Shown here piece by piece: positions 8,057 through 15,161 of a stretch of DNA of 34,352 bases. The notes under the pieces were generated by a model, which worked only from the letters and a program-made list of their open reading frames with translations, made no database searches and had not been told where the DNA came from. Position 1 is the stretch's first letter, and each line of letters starts with the position of its first letter. The DNA comes from Gemmatimonadota bacterium (lineage in GTDB: Bacteria > Gemmatimonadota > Gemmatimonadetes > Longimicrobiales > Gaopeijiaceae): contig JAPPNM010000129.1 in assembly GCA_028873825.1 (NCBI GenBank), forward strand, positions 1-34,352, read 5' to 3'. Position numbers and translations under genes: made by a program.

Positions 8057-9328
8057 CTAGGCGGACTCACCCCCGCGCACCCGCGCCTGCACATCCGCTC
8101 CGGCATCGAGCAGGGCGCGGACGAGAGCGTCGTTGTCGCCGCGAGCCGCCAGAATCAGCGGCGTCCGGCCCCGGTCGTCGTACGCGTTCGGATCCGCCCC
8201 GGACTCGAGAAGTCTGTTTGCGATCCGAAGCGCGCCGGGCGCATCGGGCCCGGACGCGACGACATGCAAGGCCGTGCTGCCGGAACTGTTCCGGGCCCCC
8301 ACGTCCGCGCCCGCTCCGATCAGCAGGTCGAGAACAGCCGGCCGGGAGCGCCAAATCAGGGGTGTTGCTCCCTCGTCGTCCCTCGCGTGGACATTCGCAC
8401 CGGCCTCGAGCAGAAGCGCGACGGCCTCGATGTCACCCCGGCGAACTGCATGGTGCAGCGGGGTGCGGTTCCTGTCGTCGTGGGCGTTGACGTCCGCTCC
8501 CCAATCGAGGAGTATGGCCGCCACGGCCGTCCGACCGTGCGCGGTCGCCCACACCAGCGAGGTGGCATCCCGGTCGTTGCGCACATCGACATCCGCTCCC
8601 GCTTCCAGGAGCAGGGCCACGTTGTCTCCGTTGTCGTACATCGCCGCATGGTGCAGCGGGGTGTTCCCCTCGTCGTCACGGCCAAAGGTAAAGGTGCGAA
8701 GGCGGGCGTGTACGTCGGCGCCCCCCTCGATGCAACGTGCCATCGCCTTGGTGGTGGCCGCGGCGGCGAACGTTGGCGAGTTCCAGTGTTCGCAGTGCGA
8801 GGGATCGGCGATCCTGCCCCGGAGGTCGCGCGCCAGGGGGTCCGCGCCGGAGGCCAGCAATGTGCGGGCCGCGGCGGGGTTGCGGATGGCCGAATGCAAC
8901 GGAGTGCGGTCGCCGGCGTCCCGCGCGTTCACGTTCGCGCCCGCGCCGATCAGGGCGGTGACGATGGGAGGGTCCCGGTGTCCGGCTGCAACGTGAAGCG
9001 GGGTCGCCCCGCCCCAATCCCGGGCGTTCACGTCCGCGCCGCCCTCCAGCAAGGCGATGACGACTCCGAGATCGCCGGTCTCTGCCAGCGCCGAATGCAG
9101 AGGCGTCCGGTCGCCGGCGCTCCGTGCATTGACATCCGCTCCGTACCGGAGGCAGGATCCGACCGCGCCGGCGCCGGCATTGCGGAAAAAGAGGGAGAAT
9201 TCGCCCGACTTCCAGTCCGCGCAGTCCGGAGGGCCGGGCTCGGGGGAAGGGGGAGGCTGGGTGGAGGCGGAGGGCGCAAACGCGAGCAGGAGCGCAACGG
9301 TCCCGGCGAATGGGGCGATTCTGTTCAT
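8057..9328 (-). CDS. Secreted ankyrin-repeat protein, upstream part
   Basis: 423 residues from ATG 9328, chosen because it begins a signal peptide (MNRIAPFAGTVALLLAFAPSAS) followed by a Pro-rich linker; the frame extends upstream without support. The mature part starts with CADWKSGEFSLFFRNA..SCLRYGADVNAR and continues through about ten ankyrin units (GDRTPLHSA, LLEGGADVNARDWGGATPLH, and so on). A second Cys-containing segment, CEHWNSPTFAAAATTK..RCIEGGADVHAR, lies in the middle. The protein stops at TAG inside the array (ADVQARVRGGESA), and ankyrin coding resumes in the same frame. Export to the periplasm or beyond is inferred from the signal peptide. No operon partner other than the downstream half. 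Confidence 0.88.
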   Translation of the reverse strand: MNRIAPFAGTVALLLAFAPSASTQPPPSPEPGPPDCADWKSGEFSLFFRNAGAGAVGSCLRYGADVNARSAGDRTPLHSALAETGDLGVVIALLEGGADVNARDWGGATPLHVAAGHRDPPIVTALIGAGANVNARDAGDRTPLHSAIRNPAAARTLLASGADPLARDLRGRIADPSHCEHWNSPTFAAAATTKAMARCIEGGADVHARLRTFTFGRDDEGNTPLHHAAMYDNGDNVALLLEAGADVDVRNDRDATSLVWATAHGRTAVAAILLDWGADVNAHDDRNRTPLHHAVRRGDIEAVALLLEAGANVHARDDEGATPLIWRSRPAVLDLLIGAGADVGARNSSGSTALHVVASGPDAPGALRIANRLLESGADPNAYDDRGRTPLILAARGDNDALVRALLDAGADVQARVRGGESA

Positions 9329-9416
9329 CGTCGGCTTGTCACGTGAAGACGGCCTGTCCTTGAACTTCCGGACCGAGGACAGGGTGGGGGGCCGAGGAAA
9401 CAATCGTCAACCCGCC

Positions 9417-9620
9417 AGCAGTCCGCGGATAAGGCCGCCCGAGCACCGAGAGCGGCGAGGCGCCGGGCCGGCTAGGCGCGACGACGGGGGAATAGGCAGG
9501 GCTATTCGCCCGAGGAGCAACGCAGAGTGCAGCCTTGGAGTGGCAAAATGTATAGCAGACATTACATAGTGTAATGTATACTTTACAGCGTGGACGGGTG
9601 AAGCGAAGCGGCCGAGCCCG
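9417..9620 (+). repeat. Dispersed MITE/REP-like element, copy C (right end missing or diverged)
   Basis: Left end AGCAGTCCGCGGATAAGG at 9417, core palindrome ACATTACATAGTGTAATGT at 9559-9577. Similarity to copies A and B runs to about 9620 (GGGTGAAGCGAAGCGGCC) and then fades before the right inverted terminus. Confidence 0.85.
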
Positions 9621-9926
9621 TTCCCGGTGCCGGGAGACACCTCGGCCGACGGCCCGGCCGGAGAACCGCAAATGGAGTCGCCGCGGAACCACCGGACGCG
9701 ACAAGTGTGTATGATAGGAGGCGCGACCATGTCGGTGCGCCTGCCGAAGGGCTGGTCCGGCCCGGCGGCGGCGCCCTTCAAGGCGGGCGATTCGATACCA
9801 TCGCGGAGCACTGCGCCGCGTCCCGGAGGGCGTGGGCTGCGTTTCGCACCGACAGGAGTCTGTACGCTGAAGAACACTGGCACCGGCGGTCCGCGGGGAC
9901 TGCCCCGAGGCGGTTTTCGAAGGATC
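9621..9926 (+). other. Leader region of the beta-barrel gene with a strong ribosome-binding site
   Basis: No confident gene. AGGAGG (9716-9721) sits 7 nt before ATG 9729, whose frame runs into the beta-barrel gene; the resulting N-terminal extension would bury the signal peptide. One frame over, a stretch reading FDTIAEHCAASRRAW..SLYAEEHW has a composition more protein-like than the surrounding G+C-driven frames, so a small frameshifted ORF may lie here. I cannot support a function. Confidence 0.3.
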
Positions 9927-10773
9927 GTGAAGCGGGCGGAGCTGTTCGCCGTCGCCCTGGCGGGTCTCCTCGTCGGCCGGGACGGCGCGAGCGCCCAGTG
10001 GGTCGAAGAGCCCGGAAGGGGGTGGATAGCGCTGGCCGCGTACCACAGCGACACGCGGGAAAACTTCGGGCCGGAGGGAGAAGCTGGGAAGCTGCCCGAC
10101 GAGGGGCACGCGGTTACTACCTCGTCGTTCGCGACAATGGCCCTGGGTCTCGCCGAGACGGTGGATCTCTGGAGCCAGATCGCCTTCCACCGGCTCCGTT
10201 ACGACGACGCGGCGGAGAAGCGCTCGTCGTCGGGGATAGGCGACGTCCGGCTCTGGTTGCGGGCCGCGCCCCTGAAATGGCTGGGCTTGAGAGTGCCCTT
10301 CGCCGTCCGGGCCGGCGTCAAGGTTCCCGTCAGCGAGTTCGACGTGGACGCCGACGAGGTCGCTCTCGGAGACGGACAGCGCGACTGGGAGGTGCTGGCC
10401 GAGCTGGGGTACTCGTTCTGGCCGCTTCCCCTCTACGCTTCCGGGTGGGTGGGCTACCGCTGGCGGGAGGAGAACTCCGCGGGGACGGACTTCGGGAACG
10501 AGCTGTTCTACTACGCCCAGATCGGGGGACAGTCGGGCCGGTTGGGATACAAGCTGAGTGTCGACGGGTGGAACGGGGCCGCCGCCGGCGGCGTCGGCGG
10601 GGACGCGAACCCGGCCGTGGAGCGGGATCTGGTGCAGCTGCTGCCGTCCCTGCTGTACGATGTCGGAGCCGGATGGATCGAGGCGGGCATGCGTTTCGCC
10701 TTTGGGGGGCAGAAACGCAACGGGGGGAAGCTCTTTCGTGCTCAAGTACTTCAGGGGATGGACGCTGTTCTGA
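9927..10773 (+). CDS. Outer-membrane beta-barrel protein with probable single-base frameshift
   Basis: Start GTG 9927 (AAGG a few nt upstream) gives the signal peptide VKRAELFAVALAGLLVGRDGASAQ. The body has alternating amphipathic strands (LYASGWVGYRWREEN, LFYYAQIGGQSGRLGYKLSVDG), resembling the transporter-like/'MetA-pathway' barrel family. The open frame runs on to 10922, antisense to the next gene. Removing one G from the G6 run at 10704-10709 restores a C-terminus reading GGRNATGGSSFVLKYFRGWTLF (split: GGRNATGGSS, FVLKYFRGWTLF), which stops at 10771-10773. That ends in Phe, as barrels recognised by the BAM complex do, and abuts the convergent gene ending at 10774. So either a real frameshift or a homopolymer error. 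Substrate unknown. Confidence 0.75.
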
Positions 10774-11544
10774 TCATCGCGTCGGCGGGGCGACGGCGCG
10801 CAGGCGCTCGCGTCCCAGCGTGTAGAACATCTTCGTCCCCACGCGCACCGACATCCCCAGGCGGCCGGAGATCTTGGACCGGCCGCCGCTGCGCGGAAGG
10901 TGGGGCGCGTCGACCTCGCTGATCGCGAGACCGTGGCGCACCGCGCGCACCTGCATCTGGAGCGTCCATCCCCAGTCGCGGTCGTCCATGGCGAGGCGTT
11001 CGAGGGCGCCCATGCGGATGGCGCGAAACGGCGCCATGTCGCGGAACGAGCGCCCGAAGAGCAGGCGGGCCGCGAAGAGGACGACCCGGTTGCCCCAGCG
11101 GGCGTGGGCGTGCCGGTTGCCGGTGCCGCCGGGCCGCACCCGCACTCCGAGAGCGAGGTCGGCTCCCCGCGCCAGGGGGTCGAGGACGAGGTGAAGCCGC
11201 TCGGCGTTCTCGGGGTGGTCGGCGTCCAGGAAGACGATCGCGGCGGGGGGGGCGGGGAGGGCCGCCAGGTGCCGGATGCCGGCCAGGCAGGCGGAGCCGT
11301 AGCCGCGTCGCGGTTCCCGGACGACCGCCGCGCCGCCGGCGCGCGCGACGGCGGCCGTGTCGTCGGTGGATCCGTTGTCCGCCACGACGACGGAGTGGAG
11401 GCGGCGGACCGGCAGCGCTTCGAGGACGGCGGGCAGGGTCTGCTCCTCGTCGAGCGCGGGGATGAGGACGGCGGTTCTGGGAAGCGGATCGCGATGCCGA
11501 GGCTCGCCCGCGTCGTTCCGGGTCGGCGGACTACGGTGACGCAT
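10774..11544 (-). CDS. Family 2 glycosyltransferase (polyprenyl-phosphate sugar synthase-like)
   Basis: 256 residues from ATG 11544; the open frame extends upstream into Arg-rich sequence antisense to the next gene, which I reject. A GT-A fold is indicated by TAVLIPALDEEQTLPAVLEA, then VVVADNGSTDDT, REPRRGYGSACLAG and the DxD motif region FLDADHPENAE. GRSFRDMAPFRAIR near residue 190 corresponds to the family's acceptor-loop region. Such enzymes transfer a nucleotide sugar to an acceptor, often polyprenyl phosphate, at the inner face of the membrane. There is no C-terminal membrane anchor. It is divergent from the GT87-like gene (77 bp apart), and together they could supply and use a lipid-linked sugar; this pairing is inference. 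Confidence 0.88.
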   Translation of the reverse strand: MRHRSPPTRNDAGEPRHRDPLPRTAVLIPALDEEQTLPAVLEALPVRRLHSVVVADNGSTDDTAAVARAGGAAVVREPRRGYGSACLAGIRHLAALPAPPAAIVFLDADHPENAERLHLVLDPLARGADLALGVRVRPGGTGNRHAHARWGNRVVLFAARLLFGRSFRDMAPFRAIRMGALERLAMDDRDWGWTLQMQVRAVRHGLAISEVDAPHLPRSGGRSKISGRLGMSVRVGTKMFYTLGRERLRAVAPPTR

Positions 11545-11621
11545 TACTCGGGTCCGGACCGCGGTCGCCCGCCGCACCGGCAATTGGCGGGCGGTTCGTT
11601 CGGGGGATAGCGTTGTCCGGA

Positions 11622-13136
11622 ATGCGAAAGCGGAAACTCCGAATCGGCGGACGCGTCCCGGGCGCGACCCGGTCGCGGCGTCGCCGGCGCCCACCATTTT
11701 TCGCACCGCCACCGAAGATCGCGACTGAAGACCGGCCGACGGCGCATCCGCGTGAAGCGACGCGCTCTCCCGCAGTCCCCGTTCTCGCCTTCGGTCTCCT
11801 CGAGGTCGCCGCTCTCGCCGCCTTCGGGTGGCTGGACGGGATCGCGCTGCCGCTGCCCCGCCTGCTGCTGCCCGCCGCCGCGTTCCTCTGCTACGCGGCG
11901 GCGGGGATCGGAGCAAGCCGCGGTTCCCCCCCTCCCGCGGTTCTCCTGTGGGGAGTCGGCATCGCCGCCCGCCTGGCCCTCCTTCCCCTCGCCCCCGAGC
12001 TCTCCGGCGACGTCTACCGCTATCTCTGGGACGGCCACGTCCTCCTGGAAGGCGTCAATCCGTACGCCCATCCGCCCGAAGACGAAGCCCTCGCGGCGCT
12101 TCGAACCGAGTGGCACGGGGAGATCAACCACCCCCACATCCCGACCATCTACCCGCCGCTGGCCCAGGTGCTGTTCGGCCTCGTGAACGTCGCCGGGGGC
12201 ACCGTACTCGCGGCCAAGCTGGTGTGGCTGTGCTTCGACCTGGGGTGCGCCGCGCTGCTGCAGGGGATCGCAGCCCGCACCGGTCGGAATCCGGCCCGGG
12301 CGCTGGTCTGGTACCTGTGGTCGCCGCTTCTGATCGTGGAGACGGCGTGGAGCGCGCACTACGAGGCGGTGGGCCTCTTCTTCGTGACGGCGCTGATCTG
12401 GGCGGCGGCGGGGCGGGACGACGGACGCGCGGAATCATCGCCGGGCGCGGTTCCTGATCCGGACCCGTCCTCCGGCGGGCTTTCCCTCGGAGCCGGAAAA
12501 CGCTCCGCCGTCCTCGGTTCCGTCCTGGGACTGGCCACGCTGGTCAAGTTCGCGCCCGCCGCCGTCCTGCCGCCCCTGGCGCGGCGCCACGGTTGGCGCG
12601 CCGCGGTCGCCTTCGCCGCGGTGTGCGCCGTTCTCTACCTCCCGTTCGCGGGGGTCGGCGTCCCCGCGCTGACCGAGGGCCTGCGCACCTATGCGCGCCA
12701 CTGGTCGGCCAACGAGGGGGCCTTCTCCCTCGTCCTCCATCTGGCCGGAGATCCCGTGCGGGCCCGCTCGGCCGTTGCCGCGCTGGTGCTGGCCGTCGTC
12801 GGCTACACCGTGTGGAAGCGGTTCTCCGTCGAGCGGGCGCTGCTGTGGATCATGGGCGCCGGGCTGCTGCTGTCGCCCACGGTTCACCCCTGGTACGTGC
12901 TCTGGGTGCTTCCCATGGCCGCGCTGCGGGGCCACGCTCCCTTCCTCCTGGTCGGCGGCCTCGCGTTCCTCGGTTACTGGGGACTCGCCTCGTACGAGGC
13001 CGTCGGGGTCTGGCCGCAGCCCGGTTGGAACCGCGCGGCCATTTGGTTCCCGGTGTGGGGATTGATCCTCTGGCGCCTCGTCCCGGCGAGGGCCGGCCGC
13101 TCCGCCGTCCCAGTTTCCGAGCGCGAGGAACCCTGA
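11622..13136 (+). CDS. GT87/DUF2029-like membrane mannosyltransferase
   Basis: About 504 residues; start uncertain (ATG 11622 or TTG 11613; the first ~45 residues are Arg/Pro-rich and unlike the family). The rest is a polytopic membrane protein with about ten hydrophobic segments. After the second or third segment comes SGDVYRYLWDG, followed by GVNPYAHPPED and TIYPPLAQVLF, the acidic loop and YPP motif typical of GT-C enzymes of the GT87/DUF2029 group that use polyprenyl-phosphate mannose. Later strings WSAHYEAVGLFF and TVHPWYVLWVLP also fit. Acts in the cytoplasmic membrane, active site facing the periplasm by family analogy. It converges with the CESA-like gene at its 3' end. Confidence 0.82.
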   Translation: MRKRKLRIGGRVPGATRSRRRRRPPFFAPPPKIATEDRPTAHPREATRSPAVPVLAFGLLEVAALAAFGWLDGIALPLPRLLLPAAAFLCYAAAGIGASRGSPPPAVLLWGVGIAARLALLPLAPELSGDVYRYLWDGHVLLEGVNPYAHPPEDEALAALRTEWHGEINHPHIPTIYPPLAQVLFGLVNVAGGTVLAAKLVWLCFDLGCAALLQGIAARTGRNPARALVWYLWSPLLIVETAWSAHYEAVGLFFVTALIWAAAGRDDGRAESSPGAVPDPDPSSGGLSLGAGKRSAVLGSVLGLATLVKFAPAAVLPPLARRHGWRAAVAFAAVCAVLYLPFAGVGVPALTEGLRTYARHWSANEGAFSLVLHLAGDPVRARSAVAALVLAVVGYTVWKRFSVERALLWIMGAGLLLSPTVHPWYVLWVLPMAALRGHAPFLLVGGLAFLGYWGLASYEAVGVWPQPGWNRAAIWFPVWGLILWRLVPARAGRSAVPVSEREEP

Positions 13137-14528
13137 CGCGAAGAGGGCCACGAAGGGAAGCGAGGCCCAGTACCCGGCCGCCAGCGCCGCCACGCCGCCC
13201 AGAACCATGTACGTCCCGGCGCCGATCGCCAGCGAGCGGCCGCGGTACGCCGCGCCCGGGGGTTCGTAGGGCGACCGGGGCGACGGACCGGTCTTGGGAG
13301 TCCGCTCGAACGGGTCCCGCACGGGCCGGAATCCCCGGAACACAGCCCGGCTGAGCAGCGCCGAGAGTCCCGCGCCCAGCACCAGCGCGCCCGCCGCCCG
13401 CCGAATCGCTTCCTCCCAGGCGCGGCCCCGCCGCCGCGCGGCGGTAAGGTAGTAGACGATGAAGGGTCCGGCGGCACCGGCGAAGAGGGCCAGGTCGAGC
13501 CACCAGAGCGCCTCCATGTCCAGTTGCCGCCTGGCGAAGGCGGCCGGGACGATGAGTAGCGCGAGGGCGAAGGTCAGGGGGTAGGCGAACTGGCCGCACA
13601 GATGCACGACCGCCTCGAACTTGACGACCGGGCGAAGGCGAGTGCCGAGCAGTCGGGGAAGCAGCTTGCGCGCGGCCTGGACGCCCCCCTGGGCCCAGCG
13701 CCTCTGCTGCACCAGGAGCGCCGCGGGCGTGCGCGGGAGCTCGGCCGGCACGCCCACCTCGTCCCGCAGGACGAAACGCCAGCCCGCCATCTGCGCCCGG
13801 TAGCTGACGTCGAGGTCCTCGGTCAGCGTGTCGTGATGCCATCCGCCCGCGTCCGCGAGCGCCTTGGCGCGCCACATCCCTGCCGTCCCGTTGAACTTGA
13901 AGAGCCGTCTGCCGCGGTATCGTCCCCTCTGCTCCACCAGGAAGTGCCCGTCCAGCAGAAGCGCTTGGGCGCGGGTCAGCCACGATTCGCCCTCGTTGAG
14001 GTGGTCCCAGCGGGCCTGCACCATCCCGACCCGGGGATCGGCCATGGACGGGAGGAGCTCTTCTAGGAGGCCCGGCGGGGGGACGAAGTCGGCGTCGAGG
14101 ATGAGAACGTAGTCGCCGGTCGCCGATTCGAGACCCGCGGCGAGGGCGCCCGCCTTGTAACCGCGGCGGACGGTGCGGTGGAGGACGGTGATGTCGACGC
14201 CCTTCCGCCGCCAGTCCCGGGCGCGCCGCCGGGCGAGGGCGGTGGTCTCGTCGGTGGAGTCGTCGAGAACCTGGACCTGGAGGAGGTGGCGGGGGTGGGC
14301 GAGGCGGCAGGCGGCGTCGATGAGGCGCTCGACGACGTGCCGCTCGTTGTAGACGGGAAGCTGGACGGTGACTTTGGGTTGGGGGGGGAGGGCGGGGGGG
14401 GACGGGCGGCCGGGCGCCTTCCGGCTGGACAGGAGGAGCAGGTTGATCCGGTGCGCCGCGAAGGGAAGGAGGAGCGCGAGGACGCCGCCGTAGAGGGAGA
14501 CCGCGATGACGCTGAGGAGGTCGGTCAT
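12435..14528 (-). CDS. Membrane-bound processive GT2 (cellulose/mannan synthase-like); 3' end uncertain
   Basis: Start ATG 14528 overlaps the preceding small gene by ATGA. One N-terminal membrane segment is followed by a GT-A domain: TVQLPVYNERHVVERLID, VQVLDDSTDETT, VLILDADFVPPPG (DxD), TLTEDLDVSYRAQMAGW (acceptor Asp) and LVQQRRWAQGG (QxxRW), the D,D,D,QxxRW signature of cellulose-synthase-like enzymes. Four or so hydrophobic segments follow, the last ending near 13105. The open frame has no stop until 12435, about 700 bp inside the convergent GT87-like gene; the last ~230 residues are low-complexity antisense sequence. The real protein probably ends near 13110 (about 470 residues), implying a lost stop or a frameshift. 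Product likely an exported beta-glycan. Confidence 0.8.
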   Translation of the reverse strand: MTDLLSVIAVSLYGGVLALLLPFAAHRINLLLLSSRKAPGRPSPPALPPQPKVTVQLPVYNERHVVERLIDAACRLAHPRHLLQVQVLDDSTDETTALARRRARDWRRKGVDITVLHRTVRRGYKAGALAAGLESATGDYVLILDADFVPPPGLLEELLPSMADPRVGMVQARWDHLNEGESWLTRAQALLLDGHFLVEQRGRYRGRRLFKFNGTAGMWRAKALADAGGWHHDTLTEDLDVSYRAQMAGWRFVLRDEVGVPAELPRTPAALLVQQRRWAQGGVQAARKLLPRLLGTRLRPVVKFEAVVHLCGQFAYPLTFALALLIVPAAFARRQLDMEALWWLDLALFAGAAGPFIVYYLTAARRRGRAWEEAIRRAAGALVLGAGLSALLSRAVFRGFRPVRDPFERTPKTGPSPRSPYEPPGAAYRGRSLAIGAGTYMVLGGVAALAAGYWASLPFVALFASGFLALGNWDGGAAGPRRDEAPEDQSPHREPNGRAVPTGLRPDPDGLVRGESPVTEEREAADQEEGSVAPQRGHGKHPEHVPGVNRGRQQQPGAHDPQQRPLDGEPLPHGVADDGQHQRGNGRAGPHGISGQMEDEGEGPLVGRPVARIGAQALGQRGDADPREREVENGAHRGEGDRGAPTVAPRQGRQDGGGRELDQRGQSQDGTEDGGAFSGSEGKPAGGRVRIRNRARR

Positions 14529-14695
14529 TCCGGTTGGTCGTTGGGGGTCGGGTCGAATCCCCGGCACCGGAGCACCGGAAGCGGGGGGTACTTGGGGAAG
14601 GTAGGGTCGTGGCGGTGACGGCCACAAAGGTGGAAGACCGAGCCCCGGCGCGAGGTGATTCGGCGCATCCGGGCGCACCGGGCGCAGAGGCCCAT
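14525..14695 (-). CDS. Small four-cysteine (zinc-ribbon-like) protein coupled to the CESA-like GT
   Basis: 56 residues from ATG 14695. Cysteines at 4, 7, 24 and 44 (MGLCARC, VFHLC, LPVLRC) would form a CxxC...C...C metal site. The [13 protein letters not shown] segment resembles small conserved hypothetical proteins I recall from several phyla that read C-x-x-C...RGS-x-F-x-x-C...[13 protein letters not shown]. Its TGA overlaps the ATG of the glycosyltransferase (14525-14528), so the two are translationally coupled, which argues strongly that this is a real gene. Function unknown; metal binding is inferred from the cysteine pattern. Confidence 0.72.
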   Translation of the reverse strand: MGLCARCARMRRITSRRGSVFHLCGRHRHDPTFPKYPPLPVLRCRGFDPTPNDQPE

Positions 14696-14727
14696 GCGGT
14701 CGGGGGGGGTGGAGGTCAACGGGCGTC

Positions 14728-14835
14728 AGCAGTCCGTGGATGAGTCCGCGCAGGCACCCGCGGCGGCGAGGCGGCGGGCCGGCGGGGCGTCTCGAAGGTC
14801 GAATAGCGGGGTGGTTTGCCCGAAAGGCAACATAC
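14728..14835 (+). repeat. Dispersed element, decayed copy E
   Basis: Left terminus AGCAGTCCGTGGATGAG at 14728, then divergent but alignable sequence (GGCGAGGCGGCGGGCCGGC; later TTTGCCCGAAAGGCAACATA matching the GCCCGAGGAGCAACG part of copies B and C). The palindromic core is absent. It lies between the small four-Cys gene and the hsdM remnant; the bases from 14836 to 14944 show nothing else recognisable. Confidence 0.6.
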
Positions 14836-14944
14836 CCGTCTTCACGGATCCGGGGTAACGGGCTGACCCCGGCCGAACAGCGGGGTGATACCCCCCGCGG
14901 TGCCGTGCTGTTCCCCGGGCCGAGGCCGGGATCGTACCACGACC

Positions 14945-15123
14945 GGCTACGAGACCGAACTCTGGTCGATGGCCGACGCGCTCCGCGGCTCGATGGACGC
15001 GGCCGAGTACAGGCACGTCGTGCTCGACGGGTCTACGATCCCTGCTGCGGCTCTTCAGGCATGTTCTTGCAGTCGGTCGAGTTCATCCGCGCCCACGCCA
15101 CCGGCGGGGATCCCTCGCAACTG
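14945..15123 (+). pseudogene. Remnant of a type I restriction-modification methyltransferase (hsdM)
   Basis: Two short pieces of HsdM lie back to back in different frames. 14945-15030 encodes [20 protein letters not shown] followed by EYRHVVLDG, the start of the HsdM N-terminal helical domain. 15031-15123 encodes [20 protein letters not shown] followed by AHATGG, the AdoMet-binding motif region (DPxCGSGGM in intact enzymes). The intervening hundred-plus residues, the NPPF catalytic motif and everything downstream are missing. No hsdR or hsdS remains. This is a deletion scar of a lost system, next to decayed repeat copy E. Identification is from strong motif resemblance. Confidence 0.8.
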
Positions 15124-15161
15124 CGGCCAGCCCGGCAGCCAGCCGGTCGGCGAACCGGTTC

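Noticed and set aside
6914-9346. Plus-strand 810-residue ORF opposite the ankyrin gene
   Set aside because: Its periodicity mirrors the ankyrin repeats on the other strand. It is Arg/Gly/Val-rich with no recognisable domain.
9339-10745. Long minus-strand ORF (468 aa) antisense to the beta-barrel gene
   Set aside because: It is a shadow frame of the barrel gene joined to repeat copy C. It has no domain, and its tail recurs wherever the repeat does.
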